Positions 27,371 to 36,900 of a stretch of DNA of 64,000 bases are shown in pieces. The DNA lies in NCBI GenBank assembly GCA_015233565.1, contig JADFXM010000007.1, forward strand, positions 124,001 to 188,000, in the 5' to 3' direction. The notes beneath the pieces were generated by a model. That model saw only the letters and a list, made by a program, of their open reading frames with translations. It did not search any database and was not told the DNA's origin. This DNA is from Candidatus Rifleibacteriota bacterium. GTDB lineage: Bacteria > Muiribacteriota > Ozemobacteria > Ozemobacterales > Ozemobacteraceae. The first letter of the stretch is position 1, and each line of letters starts with the position of its first letter. Both the position numbers and the translations under genes were made by a program.

Positions 27371-27484
27371 AGAGGAATCGGTTTATGCATTTTTTTTGCG
27401 CCTCATTATTTGACATCAGTGTATTAAAGACTTTGAATGAGAGTAGGACAGTAACAAATATAACACGATTTACCAACGAGAAAT

Positions 27485-27523
27485 GTTAAGATTCTGTTAG
27501 AAATTGGATAAAAATTGGTTAAG
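27485..27523 (+). promoter_or_regulatory. Tandem Pho-box-like array (four 11-bp units)
   Basis: GTTAAG (27485), GTTAGA (27496), GATAAA (27507) and GTTAAG (27518) occur at an exact 11-bp period, with AT-rich five-base spacers (attct, aattg, aattg). One helical turn between half-sites is how PhoB/PhoP-type regulators bind. It lies about 315 bases upstream of the DUF47-pit-phoBR genes and about 165 bases upstream of the GH2 gene. The same core recurs at 7991 and 8063. Confidence 0.6.
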
Positions 27524-27688
27524 ACCTTTGGGTGTATTGGGCAAAACTATCTTCATCAGTGTCTTTCAAACTGATTTTCAAAATTTTTCAAGCATAAAAA
27601 GTGCGAAACTCTATTTTTGAGATAGTGTTAAAATGTCATTTCCGTGCTGGATTGTTCCAAATTGATAATAATTGAAGGTAAATCGACT

Positions 27689-30316
27689 ATGAAAATATGG
27701 ATAAATTACCGCTTGTTAATAATGTTCATGATTTTCGGCGAAATTATGTTTTTTCATACCCAACAAGCTACTGCCGCGGTCTATTTGCCGCCTTCCATTG
27801 ACAAGATGAAGATTGAATTAAACGGAGAGTGGAAATTCGCTGGAAGTAATACCCTTACAGGTGCTGCGGAAAAAAATTATGACGATAGTTCATGGAAATC
27901 TGTCACAATTCCACATTCCTGGAACAATAAATCCAACCCGACACTTTATTCAAATGCATGGTATAGAACCAGTTTTTCAGTTTCCAAAGCGGACTTAGGC
28001 AAGAAGATTTACCTGTACTTCGAAGGAGCCGGAATTGTAGCAGATGTTTATGTGAATGGTGTGCATATTGGCCAGCACAAAGGGTCCTTTACGCATTTCA
28101 TATTTGACGCAACCAGCAACATTAGCTTCGGGCAGACTAACACTCTGGCTGTAAAGCTTAACAACAACACCTCCCCGGATGGTCTTCCATCAACCGATTT
28201 TAAACAATTGTACAACTTGTATGGTGGAATATACAGAAAAGTCTGGTTGATAAAAACAAATAAATTTCACATAGATCCTACAGACTACAGCACCTCTGGA
28301 GTGTATGTGTCACAATCCAACGTAAGCAGTGGCTGTGTCAGGGTTACAATAAAGACAATGGTTAGAAATGATGGGGAAATTTCAAGTATGTTTACTGTCA
28401 GGAACATAATATGTGATTCCCAAGACAACATTGTTTGTACCTTAACCGGCAATGTAACAGTAGGTGCAAATTCCAAGGACAGAAAAATTCTTTCAGGAAA
28501 TATTTTAAGCCCAAAGTTGTGGAATGTTGGGAACCCATATCTTTACAACGTGTACACCGAGGTTTGGGTTCACGGTTTGTGCAAAGACATGGTTAAGGAG
28601 CGAATTGGTTTTCGTTATTTCCAATTGTCACCGACAAACTTTACATTAAACGGAAAAGCTTTGCAGTTAAGGGGCGTCAGCAAACATCAGGAAAGCGAAA
28701 ATAGTGGAAATGCTGTTTCGCAAAGCGATTTAACTGCTGATTTCGATAACATCGAGGATTTGGGGGCGAACTGTATAAGACTTGCGCATTATCCTCATGC
28801 AGATTATGAATATAATCTCGCAGATGAACGCGGAATAATAATATGGGCGGAAAATGGCCATTCAAACAAAGTTTCAGGAACTACCGCCGGCGACTACATC
28901 ACCAAAGAAATGGTTTATCAAAATTTCAACCATCCTTCGATCTTATTCTGGAGCTGCGGAAACGAAGCTAACAAAGCGGCAGCTTCAAGATATGCCGGAA
29001 TAATAAAGGAATGCGATACCCAAAGACCTGTTGTTTACGCTGACGATTCTGAAGCAAAAACCTTTTCAAATGTTGATTTTATATTCCGGAACAAATATCA
29101 CGGCTGGTACAAAGGCGCTCCAGGGGATTTTGAAAACTATGCGGCAAAAAACCACTATATTTCAGAATCAGGAGCAGGGGGAGTTATAACAAATCACCAG
29201 AGCTATTCTTCAAGAAATTTCACAATTGATAAGTTCGAACCCGAGGAATATATGCAGATAATGAATGAAGTAAGATATCAGACGGTGTTCCGGAACAAGG
29301 TTGATGATGTTCCGGCATTTTTCCTGTGGTTGTTCAAAGACATATCGGTTTGGGGAGAAAAATATAAATCAGTAAATACCAAAGGCTTGTTGACCTATTC
29401 CAATCTAAAAAAAGATTCCTATTATCACTTTAAATCATTCTTACGCCCTGATACTCCGGTTATTCATATTTGCAGTCCATATTGGAATCTTAGAATTGAT
29501 GTGGCTGATATAAAAGTATATTCCAATTGTACCAGTTTGAAACTCACTGTAAATGGAGCAAGTAAGGGATCAAAGTCCAATGGTGATTATCGACAGCCAA
29601 TGTTCAACAACGCAGCGAATGAGCAGTCTCCATCCGGAACCTCACTTCTAGATGCTTTGTTGAACCGAGTCTCGAGGGAAGCATCCGGATCGGTGCTCAT
29701 TCAACTTGATGGGAAGTCGAAACAGCAGCTCAATACAGTGATCAACAATACTTTCTTTTGGCCGGATGTACTGGTTCCAGGAAGAAACAAAATAAGTGTC
29801 ACTGACGGTTGTGGCAACATAGATACGGTGGTAATATACTATACCGGCAGGGCAAGTTCCTTGCCAAATGAAAATGGAGCTATTGTGCAGAATCTGGTTT
29901 CAAGCAATTCAGGCAATCCTGCTTATTTCGTGGACGTACCGGTAAAAGATCAATGGCCAATTTATTATGAAGTTGATGGGAATAGCGACAACACTTTTGA
30001 TGTAGTTCCGAAAATTCTGACGGGTGCGCGTGCTATACTTACAAAAAGGCAGAGTAACAGCAGCTATACAACCAGCCTGTCATTTGGGATAAACAGAAAT
30101 GTAAGGTCAGCGGATGTTTTTGTCATGTTTACCGATGCAAATAAGGCTGGTTCTTTTTTATCGGCTGAAGGCTTCAATGACACAGGAGTAAGCGGGAAGT
30201 GGCGAGACCATAACCTTGATCTGGTAAGATACAGGTTGTACAAAAAGACATTCCCCGGAGGGGCGAAGGTTCACGTCAGAGGTGTCGCCGCAGATTTTGT
30301 TGTACTGACTAAGTAA
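27689..30316 (+). CDS. Secreted glycoside hydrolase family 2 enzyme (beta-galactosidase-like)
   Basis: An 875-aa protein from ATG 27689 (AAGGT upstream). The signal peptide (about 1-30) ends near QQATAA. A sugar-binding jelly-roll (LNGEWKFAG, VYVNGVHIGQHKGSFT) is followed by an Ig-like domain and the TIM barrel. The GH2 entry motif is NGKALQLRGVSKHQ. The acid/base Glu is in ILFWSCGNEANK and the likely nucleophile Glu in HYISESGAGG. The C-terminal third holds beta domains (about 600-875) that may bind carbohydrate. GH2 enzymes remove beta-linked galactose, glucuronate or mannose from glycans; the exact substrate cannot be told. It is a stand-alone gene with the Pho-box-like array in its upstream region. 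Confidence 0.9.
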   Translation: MKIWINYRLLIMFMIFGEIMFFHTQQATAAVYLPPSIDKMKIELNGEWKFAGSNTLTGAAEKNYDDSSWKSVTIPHSWNNKSNPTLYSNAWYRTSFSVSKADLGKKIYLYFEGAGIVADVYVNGVHIGQHKGSFTHFIFDATSNISFGQTNTLAVKLNNNTSPDGLPSTDFKQLYNLYGGIYRKVWLIKTNKFHIDPTDYSTSGVYVSQSNVSSGCVRVTIKTMVRNDGEISSMFTVRNIICDSQDNIVCTLTGNVTVGANSKDRKILSGNILSPKLWNVGNPYLYNVYTEVWVHGLCKDMVKERIGFRYFQLSPTNFTLNGKALQLRGVSKHQESENSGNAVSQSDLTADFDNIEDLGANCIRLAHYPHADYEYNLADERGIIIWAENGHSNKVSGTTAGDYITKEMVYQNFNHPSILFWSCGNEANKAAASRYAGIIKECDTQRPVVYADDSEAKTFSNVDFIFRNKYHGWYKGAPGDFENYAAKNHYISESGAGGVITNHQSYSSRNFTIDKFEPEEYMQIMNEVRYQTVFRNKVDDVPAFFLWLFKDISVWGEKYKSVNTKGLLTYSNLKKDSYYHFKSFLRPDTPVIHICSPYWNLRIDVADIKVYSNCTSLKLTVNGASKGSKSNGDYRQPMFNNAANEQSPSGTSLLDALLNRVSREASGSVLIQLDGKSKQQLNTVINNTFFWPDVLVPGRNKISVTDGCGNIDTVVIYYTGRASSLPNENGAIVQNLVSSNSGNPAYFVDVPVKDQWPIYYEVDGNSDNTFDVVPKILTGARAILTKRQSNSSYTTSLSFGINRNVRSADVFVMFTDANKAGSFLSAEGFNDTGVSGKWRDHNLDLVRYRLYKKTFPGGAKVHVRGVAADFVVLTK

Positions 30317-30550
30317 AGAAATTAACAGAAATCAAAGTAATGATGATAGACTCTTTAAGATTCAAGCGGCTTACTCAAAACAGAAGGGCGAAATTGTTGT
30401 GTTAGACATTGGTTCGGGGTTCAACCTCCCAAGGTGGTTTCGCTGAAGTTTCGAAATATTTGAAAGTTCGAAGGTGAAAAGAATCACAATGTTTTTTTTC
30501 TTTGGCGACAAGTCACCCGTCAGTAATTAAAATCCTGATCAATGTTGCAA

Positions 30551-30660
30551 TTAGTCCACCGTCAAAAGTGAATTTAGTGAATCCAAATTTGATGTGCCAT
30601 CAATAACAGCGAGCCTTTGAGAAAAGTGATACTGTAAGTTCATCTGTGACTAAGGACTAG
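30551..30660. mobile_element. Degenerate MITE-like element, copy A
   Basis: The left arm at 30551-30576 (TTAGTCCACCGTCAAAAGTG...) and the reverse-complemented right arm at 30634-30660 (CTAGTCCTTAGTCACAGATG...) agree in 18 of 27 positions. It is about 110 bases long with no coding capacity and shares its terminal CTAG with copy B. Confidence 0.45.
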
Positions 30661-30804
30661 ACCTTTGTCACATTTGAATTTAAGGGTTGATTGATTAAAA
30701 TTTTATGCTATATTTTTTTATCCGACCGTCGCTTTTTAAAGAATTTCCTTATGAAATTTTTTTTGGCCTGCATACTACTAAACTCAATTGTGACAAAGGA
30801 CTAG
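30657..30804. mobile_element. MITE-like element, copy B, with 26-bp terminal inverted repeats
   Basis: The left arm CTAGACCTTTGTCACATTTG... (30657-30682) and the reverse complement of 30779-30804, CTAGTCCTTTGTCACAATTG..., agree in 23 of 26 positions. The element is 148 bases, AT-rich and non-coding. CTAG or TA at both ends may be the duplicated target. No related transposase is in the window. Confidence 0.65.
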
Positions 30805-31057
30805 TACTATTTTGGTGTTGTTCCCTTCAGGTACTGAAAGGGTTTTAAAATCTGCCGGTATGAGTGAATTCAAGAAGGCAATATATTACCGAGGTTCCTA
30901 TTTTTTTTATCGTTTTGATTTTAGGCGCTCCAGGTTTTATACTTGACCTTAACTAGTTTAATTGGAATTATGGAAATTTACGTAGAGTTAATGATACTGT
31001 AGATAATATAATAAGAAGATATTAAACAAAAAAACGCATTGGATCGAAAGTTGCAAA

Positions 31058-33925
31058 TTGAGAGTTTTTAAAAACAAAATTTGGCTGGTTTTGACTTTTG
31101 CAGGTTTAATTGTTTTTCTGGGGGTATTTTTCCATGAAGATGAAGAATACTTCAAAGAAGAAGATTCCAGGTTGCTTGAAAAATTTGAGAATATTTTTGA
31201 TACAGCTTTTTTAAGCATTGAAGCTAATTCGGATCCTTTAATGTTTTTTGAGAGAATCCTCACAAAACTTGAGAAAATTGTTTTTTCTCAGACACGAAAG
31301 AACGATTTTACCAAAAAACTTCTTGCAAACCTTAAAAAGCGTTTTCCCGGAGTTTTCGAGTTTACCTTTGTGGATTCCAAAGGAGAAGTAATACCTGAGC
31401 TTTGCGATTCGATTTCTCCCAAAGCTATGATAAAGAGATTTTTCTTTGAATATCAGAATTTTGTTTCAGGAAAATCGCTATTATCTGATAGGCAGAGGGC
31501 TTTTGTTCAAGGTTTTCTTGGAAAATTTGTAGCATTCAATCAAGCAATACATGGCAAGGTTATTTTTGCGACCGAGGAAAGGCGAAAGCGTTTTGTATTT
31601 CTTTCCAGTCCTTCCTCAAGGGGATTTTTTATTGTCCATATGAATCAGGTCGAAAATTGGAATGTTCTTCCACTTCGCGACCTTATAAGGCGATTGGTAA
31701 AGAACAGAACTTCTTTGAGATTCTGTTTTTTTGATTATAATTCCAATTTACTTTTTCCAATAGCTGGATTTCCCGGAATTTCCGCAGACCCCAAAAGTTT
31801 TCTTGATAAAATTTTTGAAAATCCAAAAAAGATTCTTGCATTAGGTAATTACTTTTTTTCAGCTAGATTGATTTCTCCCAAGATATGTTTGATTGCAAGA
31901 AAAAGAATTCCAGAGCGTTTTTTGCAAAGCAAGGAATTATGGCGAGTTACAAAGGTTGCGGGAATAAGTTTGATTTTGATTCTTCTTTTGGTTCTATACA
32001 TTTTTCAAGAATATTTTAAAAATCTGGCAAGCATAAAAAATAAGCTTTTGTTGATATTTTTGGCTTCTGCAGGCATTCCGGTTTTAATAGTTATTTTGAA
32101 TGCATTTTCTTTCCTCCGGGATAAAAAGCTTATTATTGAAAGCGAAGTTTTTGCGCACGTATTTTCTGGCCTCAATAAATTCGACGGGGATTTTCAGCTA
32201 TTTGTAAAAGGAGTTGGAAAAGAGTTGTCCAAGGATATTGATAATCTTGGAAAATCTGAATCCGAACAAGAGGTTATTAGGAACCTGGAAAACTTTGTTC
32301 ATCGAAATGAGCTAAACTATGTCCGACTTTTTGATCGCAGGGGAAAGCTTGTTTTCCGAAAAGAAAAAAACTTCAAAGTTGCTTCTTGTGAATCTTTATT
32401 CCTGGATTTTGGGCCTTCTGCTGTTCGAATAATAAATCGCGTGGCTTCTGGGCAAGTGAAGCCAGGACAAAAATTTACTTTTGAGTCGGCCCGCGAAAAT
32501 ATGGGAAATCTTGATTCGGAAAGTTTGGTTTTCGCGATGATTGCTTCCAACCTTGGATCCACTTCATTAATAAATATAGGTGATTTGAAAATTGTATTGT
32601 TTTCTGCTCTAATTAGCGATCGGACTGGGAATCCAAGCCATATTCTTTTTGCTTTCTGGGAAAAAGAGCAGTTCGAAGAACTGTACATTAAAAAGAGGCT
32701 ATTACAGCTTTGGAGACAAATTCCTCGAACCCGTGTTTGGGTTATCTGGGGAAATGAACTTGAGAAAAGACTTCCACCTGTAAAAAAGTGGCCAAAAGAA
32801 ATCGTTAGTTTTATGAATGGACTTGGAGCAGCCGGAACTGTGAGAACCCAGATAATTAAGAAATCCGGGGGAAGTTTACTATTATGCGGCTTCAGATGTG
32901 AGATGCTTGAAAACCGTTTTTTAATTTCGGTTACATCTGATTTAATGATTCGACGTGAGTTGGAGAGTTTGAAGAATAAAATTTTTGGATTATTGTTTTT
33001 TACAATTGTTTTTGCTGTTTCATCTGCGATCTTTCTGTCGAGACGCTTTATTAATCCAGCCTCTCACCTTAAACTCGGAATCGAAATGCTCAGATGCAGA
33101 AATTTCGATTTTCGGTCTGAGATTTTGGGATCGGAAGAATGGATTGAACTACTCGTTGCTTTTAATCGGATTATGGATGGCATGAAAGAACTTCAGGTTG
33201 CAAAGGTTTTGCAGGAGGGATTTTTTCCTGAATCGGCTTTGGAGGTGAAGGATTGGAGAATCCATGGCTCGTGCATACCAACAATGCAGGTGGGGGGAGA
33301 CTATTTTGATTACGTACCGGTTGGAAAGAACAAGGCCCTGATAATTCTGGGAGATGTTGCTGGACATGGTGTTTCTGCTGCTCTTGTTGTCGCCATGGCC
33401 AAAGCTCTTCTTTCGCACCCCCTTTCCCCACTTAACCCAAATGGAATCCTGGAAATTTTAAACTCGGTTTTCTTTAGAACTCTTCGTTGGAAAAAGACTA
33501 TGACTTGTGTTGCCTGTCTTCTTGATGCTGACGAAGGAAAAATTACCATCTCAAATGCAGGACAGACATATCCTTTGATAATCAGAGATGGAAAAGTAAT
33601 TGAAATGGCATTGCCGGGATTGCCGCTTGGGATAAAGAGATCAAGAGAAATGCAAACCATTGAACATCACTTAAGTCCGGATGATGTGCTTGTTTTTTAC
33701 ACTGACGGAATTGTTGAATACCGTGATGTGGAAGGAGAAATCTTGGGTTTTAAAAAGTTTTTTTCAAGTATTTCCGGAAAGATCGGGAAAACTCCTCAAG
33801 AAACCGAAGAAAGTTTATTGATTTGGTTGAAATCAATGACTGATGTTTCTCCACAGCTCGATGATATTACCCTTGTAATTTGTCAGAAATTTAAAAACAG
33901 CGAAAGGTTGGAAGATGGCAGTTAA
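31058..33925 (+). CDS. Membrane SpoIIE-type serine phosphatase with HAMP domain (first of tandem pair)
   Basis: About 955 residues; the start is probably TTG 31058, with a weak SD. A helix at about 7-26 and an extracytoplasmic region lead to helices near 292-315 and 324-347. A second sensor region follows, then a helix near 640-665, HAMP, and a PP2C/SpoIIE phosphatase from about 740. Metal-binding motifs: VGGDYFDYVP, ILGDVAGHGVSAAL, ISNAGQTYPL, FYTDGIVEYRD and LDDITLVI. Such proteins dephosphorylate anti-sigma-factor antagonists or similar partners in response to external signals. It overlaps the next gene by 11 bases, and the two proteins share the same architecture, implying duplication. 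Confidence 0.88.
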   Translation: MRVFKNKIWLVLTFAGLIVFLGVFFHEDEEYFKEEDSRLLEKFENIFDTAFLSIEANSDPLMFFERILTKLEKIVFSQTRKNDFTKKLLANLKKRFPGVFEFTFVDSKGEVIPELCDSISPKAMIKRFFFEYQNFVSGKSLLSDRQRAFVQGFLGKFVAFNQAIHGKVIFATEERRKRFVFLSSPSSRGFFIVHMNQVENWNVLPLRDLIRRLVKNRTSLRFCFFDYNSNLLFPIAGFPGISADPKSFLDKIFENPKKILALGNYFFSARLISPKICLIARKRIPERFLQSKELWRVTKVAGISLILILLLVLYIFQEYFKNLASIKNKLLLIFLASAGIPVLIVILNAFSFLRDKKLIIESEVFAHVFSGLNKFDGDFQLFVKGVGKELSKDIDNLGKSESEQEVIRNLENFVHRNELNYVRLFDRRGKLVFRKEKNFKVASCESLFLDFGPSAVRIINRVASGQVKPGQKFTFESARENMGNLDSESLVFAMIASNLGSTSLINIGDLKIVLFSALISDRTGNPSHILFAFWEKEQFEELYIKKRLLQLWRQIPRTRVWVIWGNELEKRLPPVKKWPKEIVSFMNGLGAAGTVRTQIIKKSGGSLLLCGFRCEMLENRFLISVTSDLMIRRELESLKNKIFGLLFFTIVFAVSSAIFLSRRFINPASHLKLGIEMLRCRNFDFRSEILGSEEWIELLVAFNRIMDGMKELQVAKVLQEGFFPESALEVKDWRIHGSCIPTMQVGGDYFDYVPVGKNKALIILGDVAGHGVSAALVVAMAKALLSHPLSPLNPNGILEILNSVFFRTLRWKKTMTCVACLLDADEGKITISNAGQTYPLIIRDGKVIEMALPGLPLGIKRSREMQTIEHHLSPDDVLVFYTDGIVEYRDVEGEILGFKKFFSSISGKIGKTPQETEESLLIWLKSMTDVSPQLDDITLVICQKFKNSERLEDGS

Positions 33926-36900
33926 TGAGTTACAGGAAAATAACCGGCAAATCGGAATCCTAAGTTTTAATCTTCTTTTCTGGCTGATTATGGCGATTCT
34001 TTGTCTGCGAACTTTGGAAATTGGATATCAAATTTCTGCTAATGACGTTATCAAGAAAGATAAACAACCTTTTTTGGACTTTCTTCGAGAATGTCGAAGT
34101 CTTCGTGATTGGGAAAGACTTCTGAGAGTTCAGTTTAGATTTTTCTCACAGGATGCTTACTGGTCGAGTGACCCAGTTTCTTTTTTTCGATCTGGTCTCA
34201 ATTCTTTTAAATCAACAATTCCTGGGGAAGTTGAATTTCTTTTGTTTGATAAATATGCCAAGGTAATCGCATCCACGACTTCAGTCGAAATTAAGCCGGT
34301 GGATGCCACAAACCTCTTTCATGATTTGGAGTGTTTAGAAGAAGGATTTCCGGATGTTCTCAAAAAAAATGTACCCCGCTATGATTATTTTTTTAAGGGA
34401 TCACTGCCTCGAGACGGGATTTTTCTGGACACGCATTTTGATTTTGGAGGAGATGTTATTCCCTTGAGGGGTGAAGGCCCCTTTGGTTCGGTTTTTATTT
34501 CCCAATTTTTTAAAAACGGATTATTGCTCGGATTTTTAAAAAAAAACCTGGCTAAAAATGATTTATTACTTGAGACAAACTTGAAAAATTCTTTGCAAAA
34601 GATCAGAAGTGATATCTTCGTGGAAGTAATTGATCCTTACAATTTTTCGACGGAATCTTTTCCCTTCAATGTGAGCAGGGAACTTCGTGAATTGCTTAAA
34701 GGGAAAATCGAGGACGTTTCTCCGGTGACTTTAGCTTGTGGGGGTTATATCACTGGAATCATTGGCCTAAAGGATCGTCGTATTCTGGTTGGTCAGAAAA
34801 ACAGTGAACTGGAAGAACTTTCAAGCAAACATTTGAAATGGGAAGCCCTGTTGATAATGTTTTTCCTGCTTGTCTTTTTTTGGACAACCCGCACAATCCG
34901 GAATTTTGACTCCAAAAGCCCTGATGGGAGCAGAAAATTTATTTTCGGGATCGGTTTTGTTTTACAATTAATTCTTTTTGGATCTCCATTTTTTATGCTC
35001 CGAATTTATTGTCAGGACGTTTTAAAAGATGAGCTCGACGGCGCTCGTATAGAAGTAGAGAATGAGTGCTGGGGAAAAGTTGCATCAATTGAAACCATGA
35101 TGAAACCTGAAGACTTGCTTAGAAACAGATTGACGTTGTTATCTGAGCAATGTCTCATTGCGGGAAAGCAGGTAGAATGGTTGCGCACAGATTTAAAAGA
35201 ACTTAGTCATGAGGTTTCCGGGGTTTTCCAAATGGCGCTTTTTGATTCGAACGGAGCTCTTTTGGAAGAAGCCTCCGATTTGAAAATAGCACCGGATAAA
35301 GCGGCATTGTTTATCCAATCAATTAAAAAATTGAAAAATAAACAGTTCAGAGAGATTCGAGACAATGACTTTTTTCCACTGGAAATGATGAGAGATTATC
35401 CCCTTGATGGGAAGCCTTTTAAAGAACGGGATCTTGGCAAAGACGGGTCAATTTATAAAAATCCCAAAAATCCTGACTTCGATATGCTTTTTGTCTCAAC
35501 TTTATTTGATAGGGGATTGATAATTGTCCGTTGCAAAATGGACCAGGGGTGGAAATGGGCAATTGCAAGCCAGTTTAAATACCTTTGGAATTTTTGGGAT
35601 CCCAACTGTTTTTGTGATGAGGTGGATTCCCAGAAATTAGTTCATCTGATCTCTCCAGGTTTTTTTTCAGGGAGCAGCGAAAAAAAAGAATATTTGGATT
35701 TTTTGTGTGACGATCACCAAGACAAAAAATTGATTGGAAACTGTTTGTTTCAAAAGAGGTTTTATCAGGAAAGATTCTGGTTCATTTACGGCAAGGAATC
35801 TTTTAATGTTGCTTTTCTGAAAAAGTTTTCAGAAATGCTTGATGTGATTCTGCTGGTCTTTTTTTTCATAGTTTGTCGGTTTATGCTAAAAGTTGGACAT
35901 TCTGGTCATACAAACACTCTTCGCGATCAGTTGATAAATCTGCTTGGTTTAATCACCCTTATTCTAGTTTTTTTCATGTTTTTTAACTTTAGGGAACGTC
36001 TTGATGAACGACGAAAATTTTTGGAAACAGGAATTATAAATGAGCAAAGAAAAAATCTTGAAGAAATTGATCGAATGTTTTTTGAGGAAATACGGATTTT
36101 TGAAACTCAGATTAAGCGATTGTTAAATGTGGAAGCGAAATCTGATTTTGAGCTGGAAAAAACTCTGAAAGACAGACTCCAGGAAATATTTCAAAAATAT
36201 TCTCCAACGATGGTCGAGTTGTTCGGGCAAAACGGAAAAAGTATTTTCTCAAAAGGGTCGGGTGAGGAAGCTTTGATAAACAAAACATTCAGACTCATGG
36301 TAAAAAGTATGGAAAAATTGATTGCTGAGTTGAATAACGAAGCATTAAAGGAAAAATCTGATTTTAAGGGCGAGATGGTTAGCGTGGTTGGTGAAACTTA
36401 CGGGTTGAACCTGGAATACATTTTTTCTCTCTTTTCTCAAAATCTGGACCAACTTAAAATATTTAAGTTTTTTGATTCCCAGGTTATTGCAATCCTAAAC
36501 TCCATAAGAAATGAAACTGGAAAAATACATCATTTGGTTCTTCTGGCATGGGTCCCTGAATCTGTTGAAGAAAAATATTTAGCAAGAGTATTGAAGAAAT
36601 TAACTGGGGTTGGGGCCAGTTTTGATATGTATGCCCGTACAAAATTCGGTCGTAAAATTTTTACATCAATTCCATGGTTAGAGAAAGATCCAAGGCTACC
36701 GCCATTTTTTTGGAAAAGAAATATAGAAATACCGGAGAGCCAGATTATTGAATTCCCCTATGCAAAATATTTTTTCACCCGTATTCCCTTTAATCAGATG
36801 AAATACAACACATTGGGCCTAATTTCCTCTGACATTGGAATAAGAAATGAAATTTCCAGATTACAAGAAAACTTTCGTAATTTGATCTTGGGAATAATTG

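Larger units (their letters stand above)
27171..27688. other. Intergenic region between the phosphate block and the GH2 gene
   Basis: About 520 bases between divergent genes. It contains the tandem Pho-box-like array (27485-27523) and a degenerate palindromic repeat (27327-27370). No coding frame is supported. Confidence 0.5.
30317..31057. other. Gene-free region carrying MITE-like repeats
   Basis: About 740 bases between the GH2 gene and the SpoIIE phosphatase pair. Two abutting inverted-repeat elements (30551-30660 and 30657-30804) fill its middle. No gene, tRNA or clear terminator is seen. A TATAAT-like hexamer near 31009 has no good -35 partner. Confidence 0.5.

Noticed and set aside
30398-30445. 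tRNA-like T-loop sequence GGGGTTCAACCTCC
   Set aside because: The surrounding bases cannot form an acceptor stem, D arm or anticodon arm, and there is no CCA-type end.
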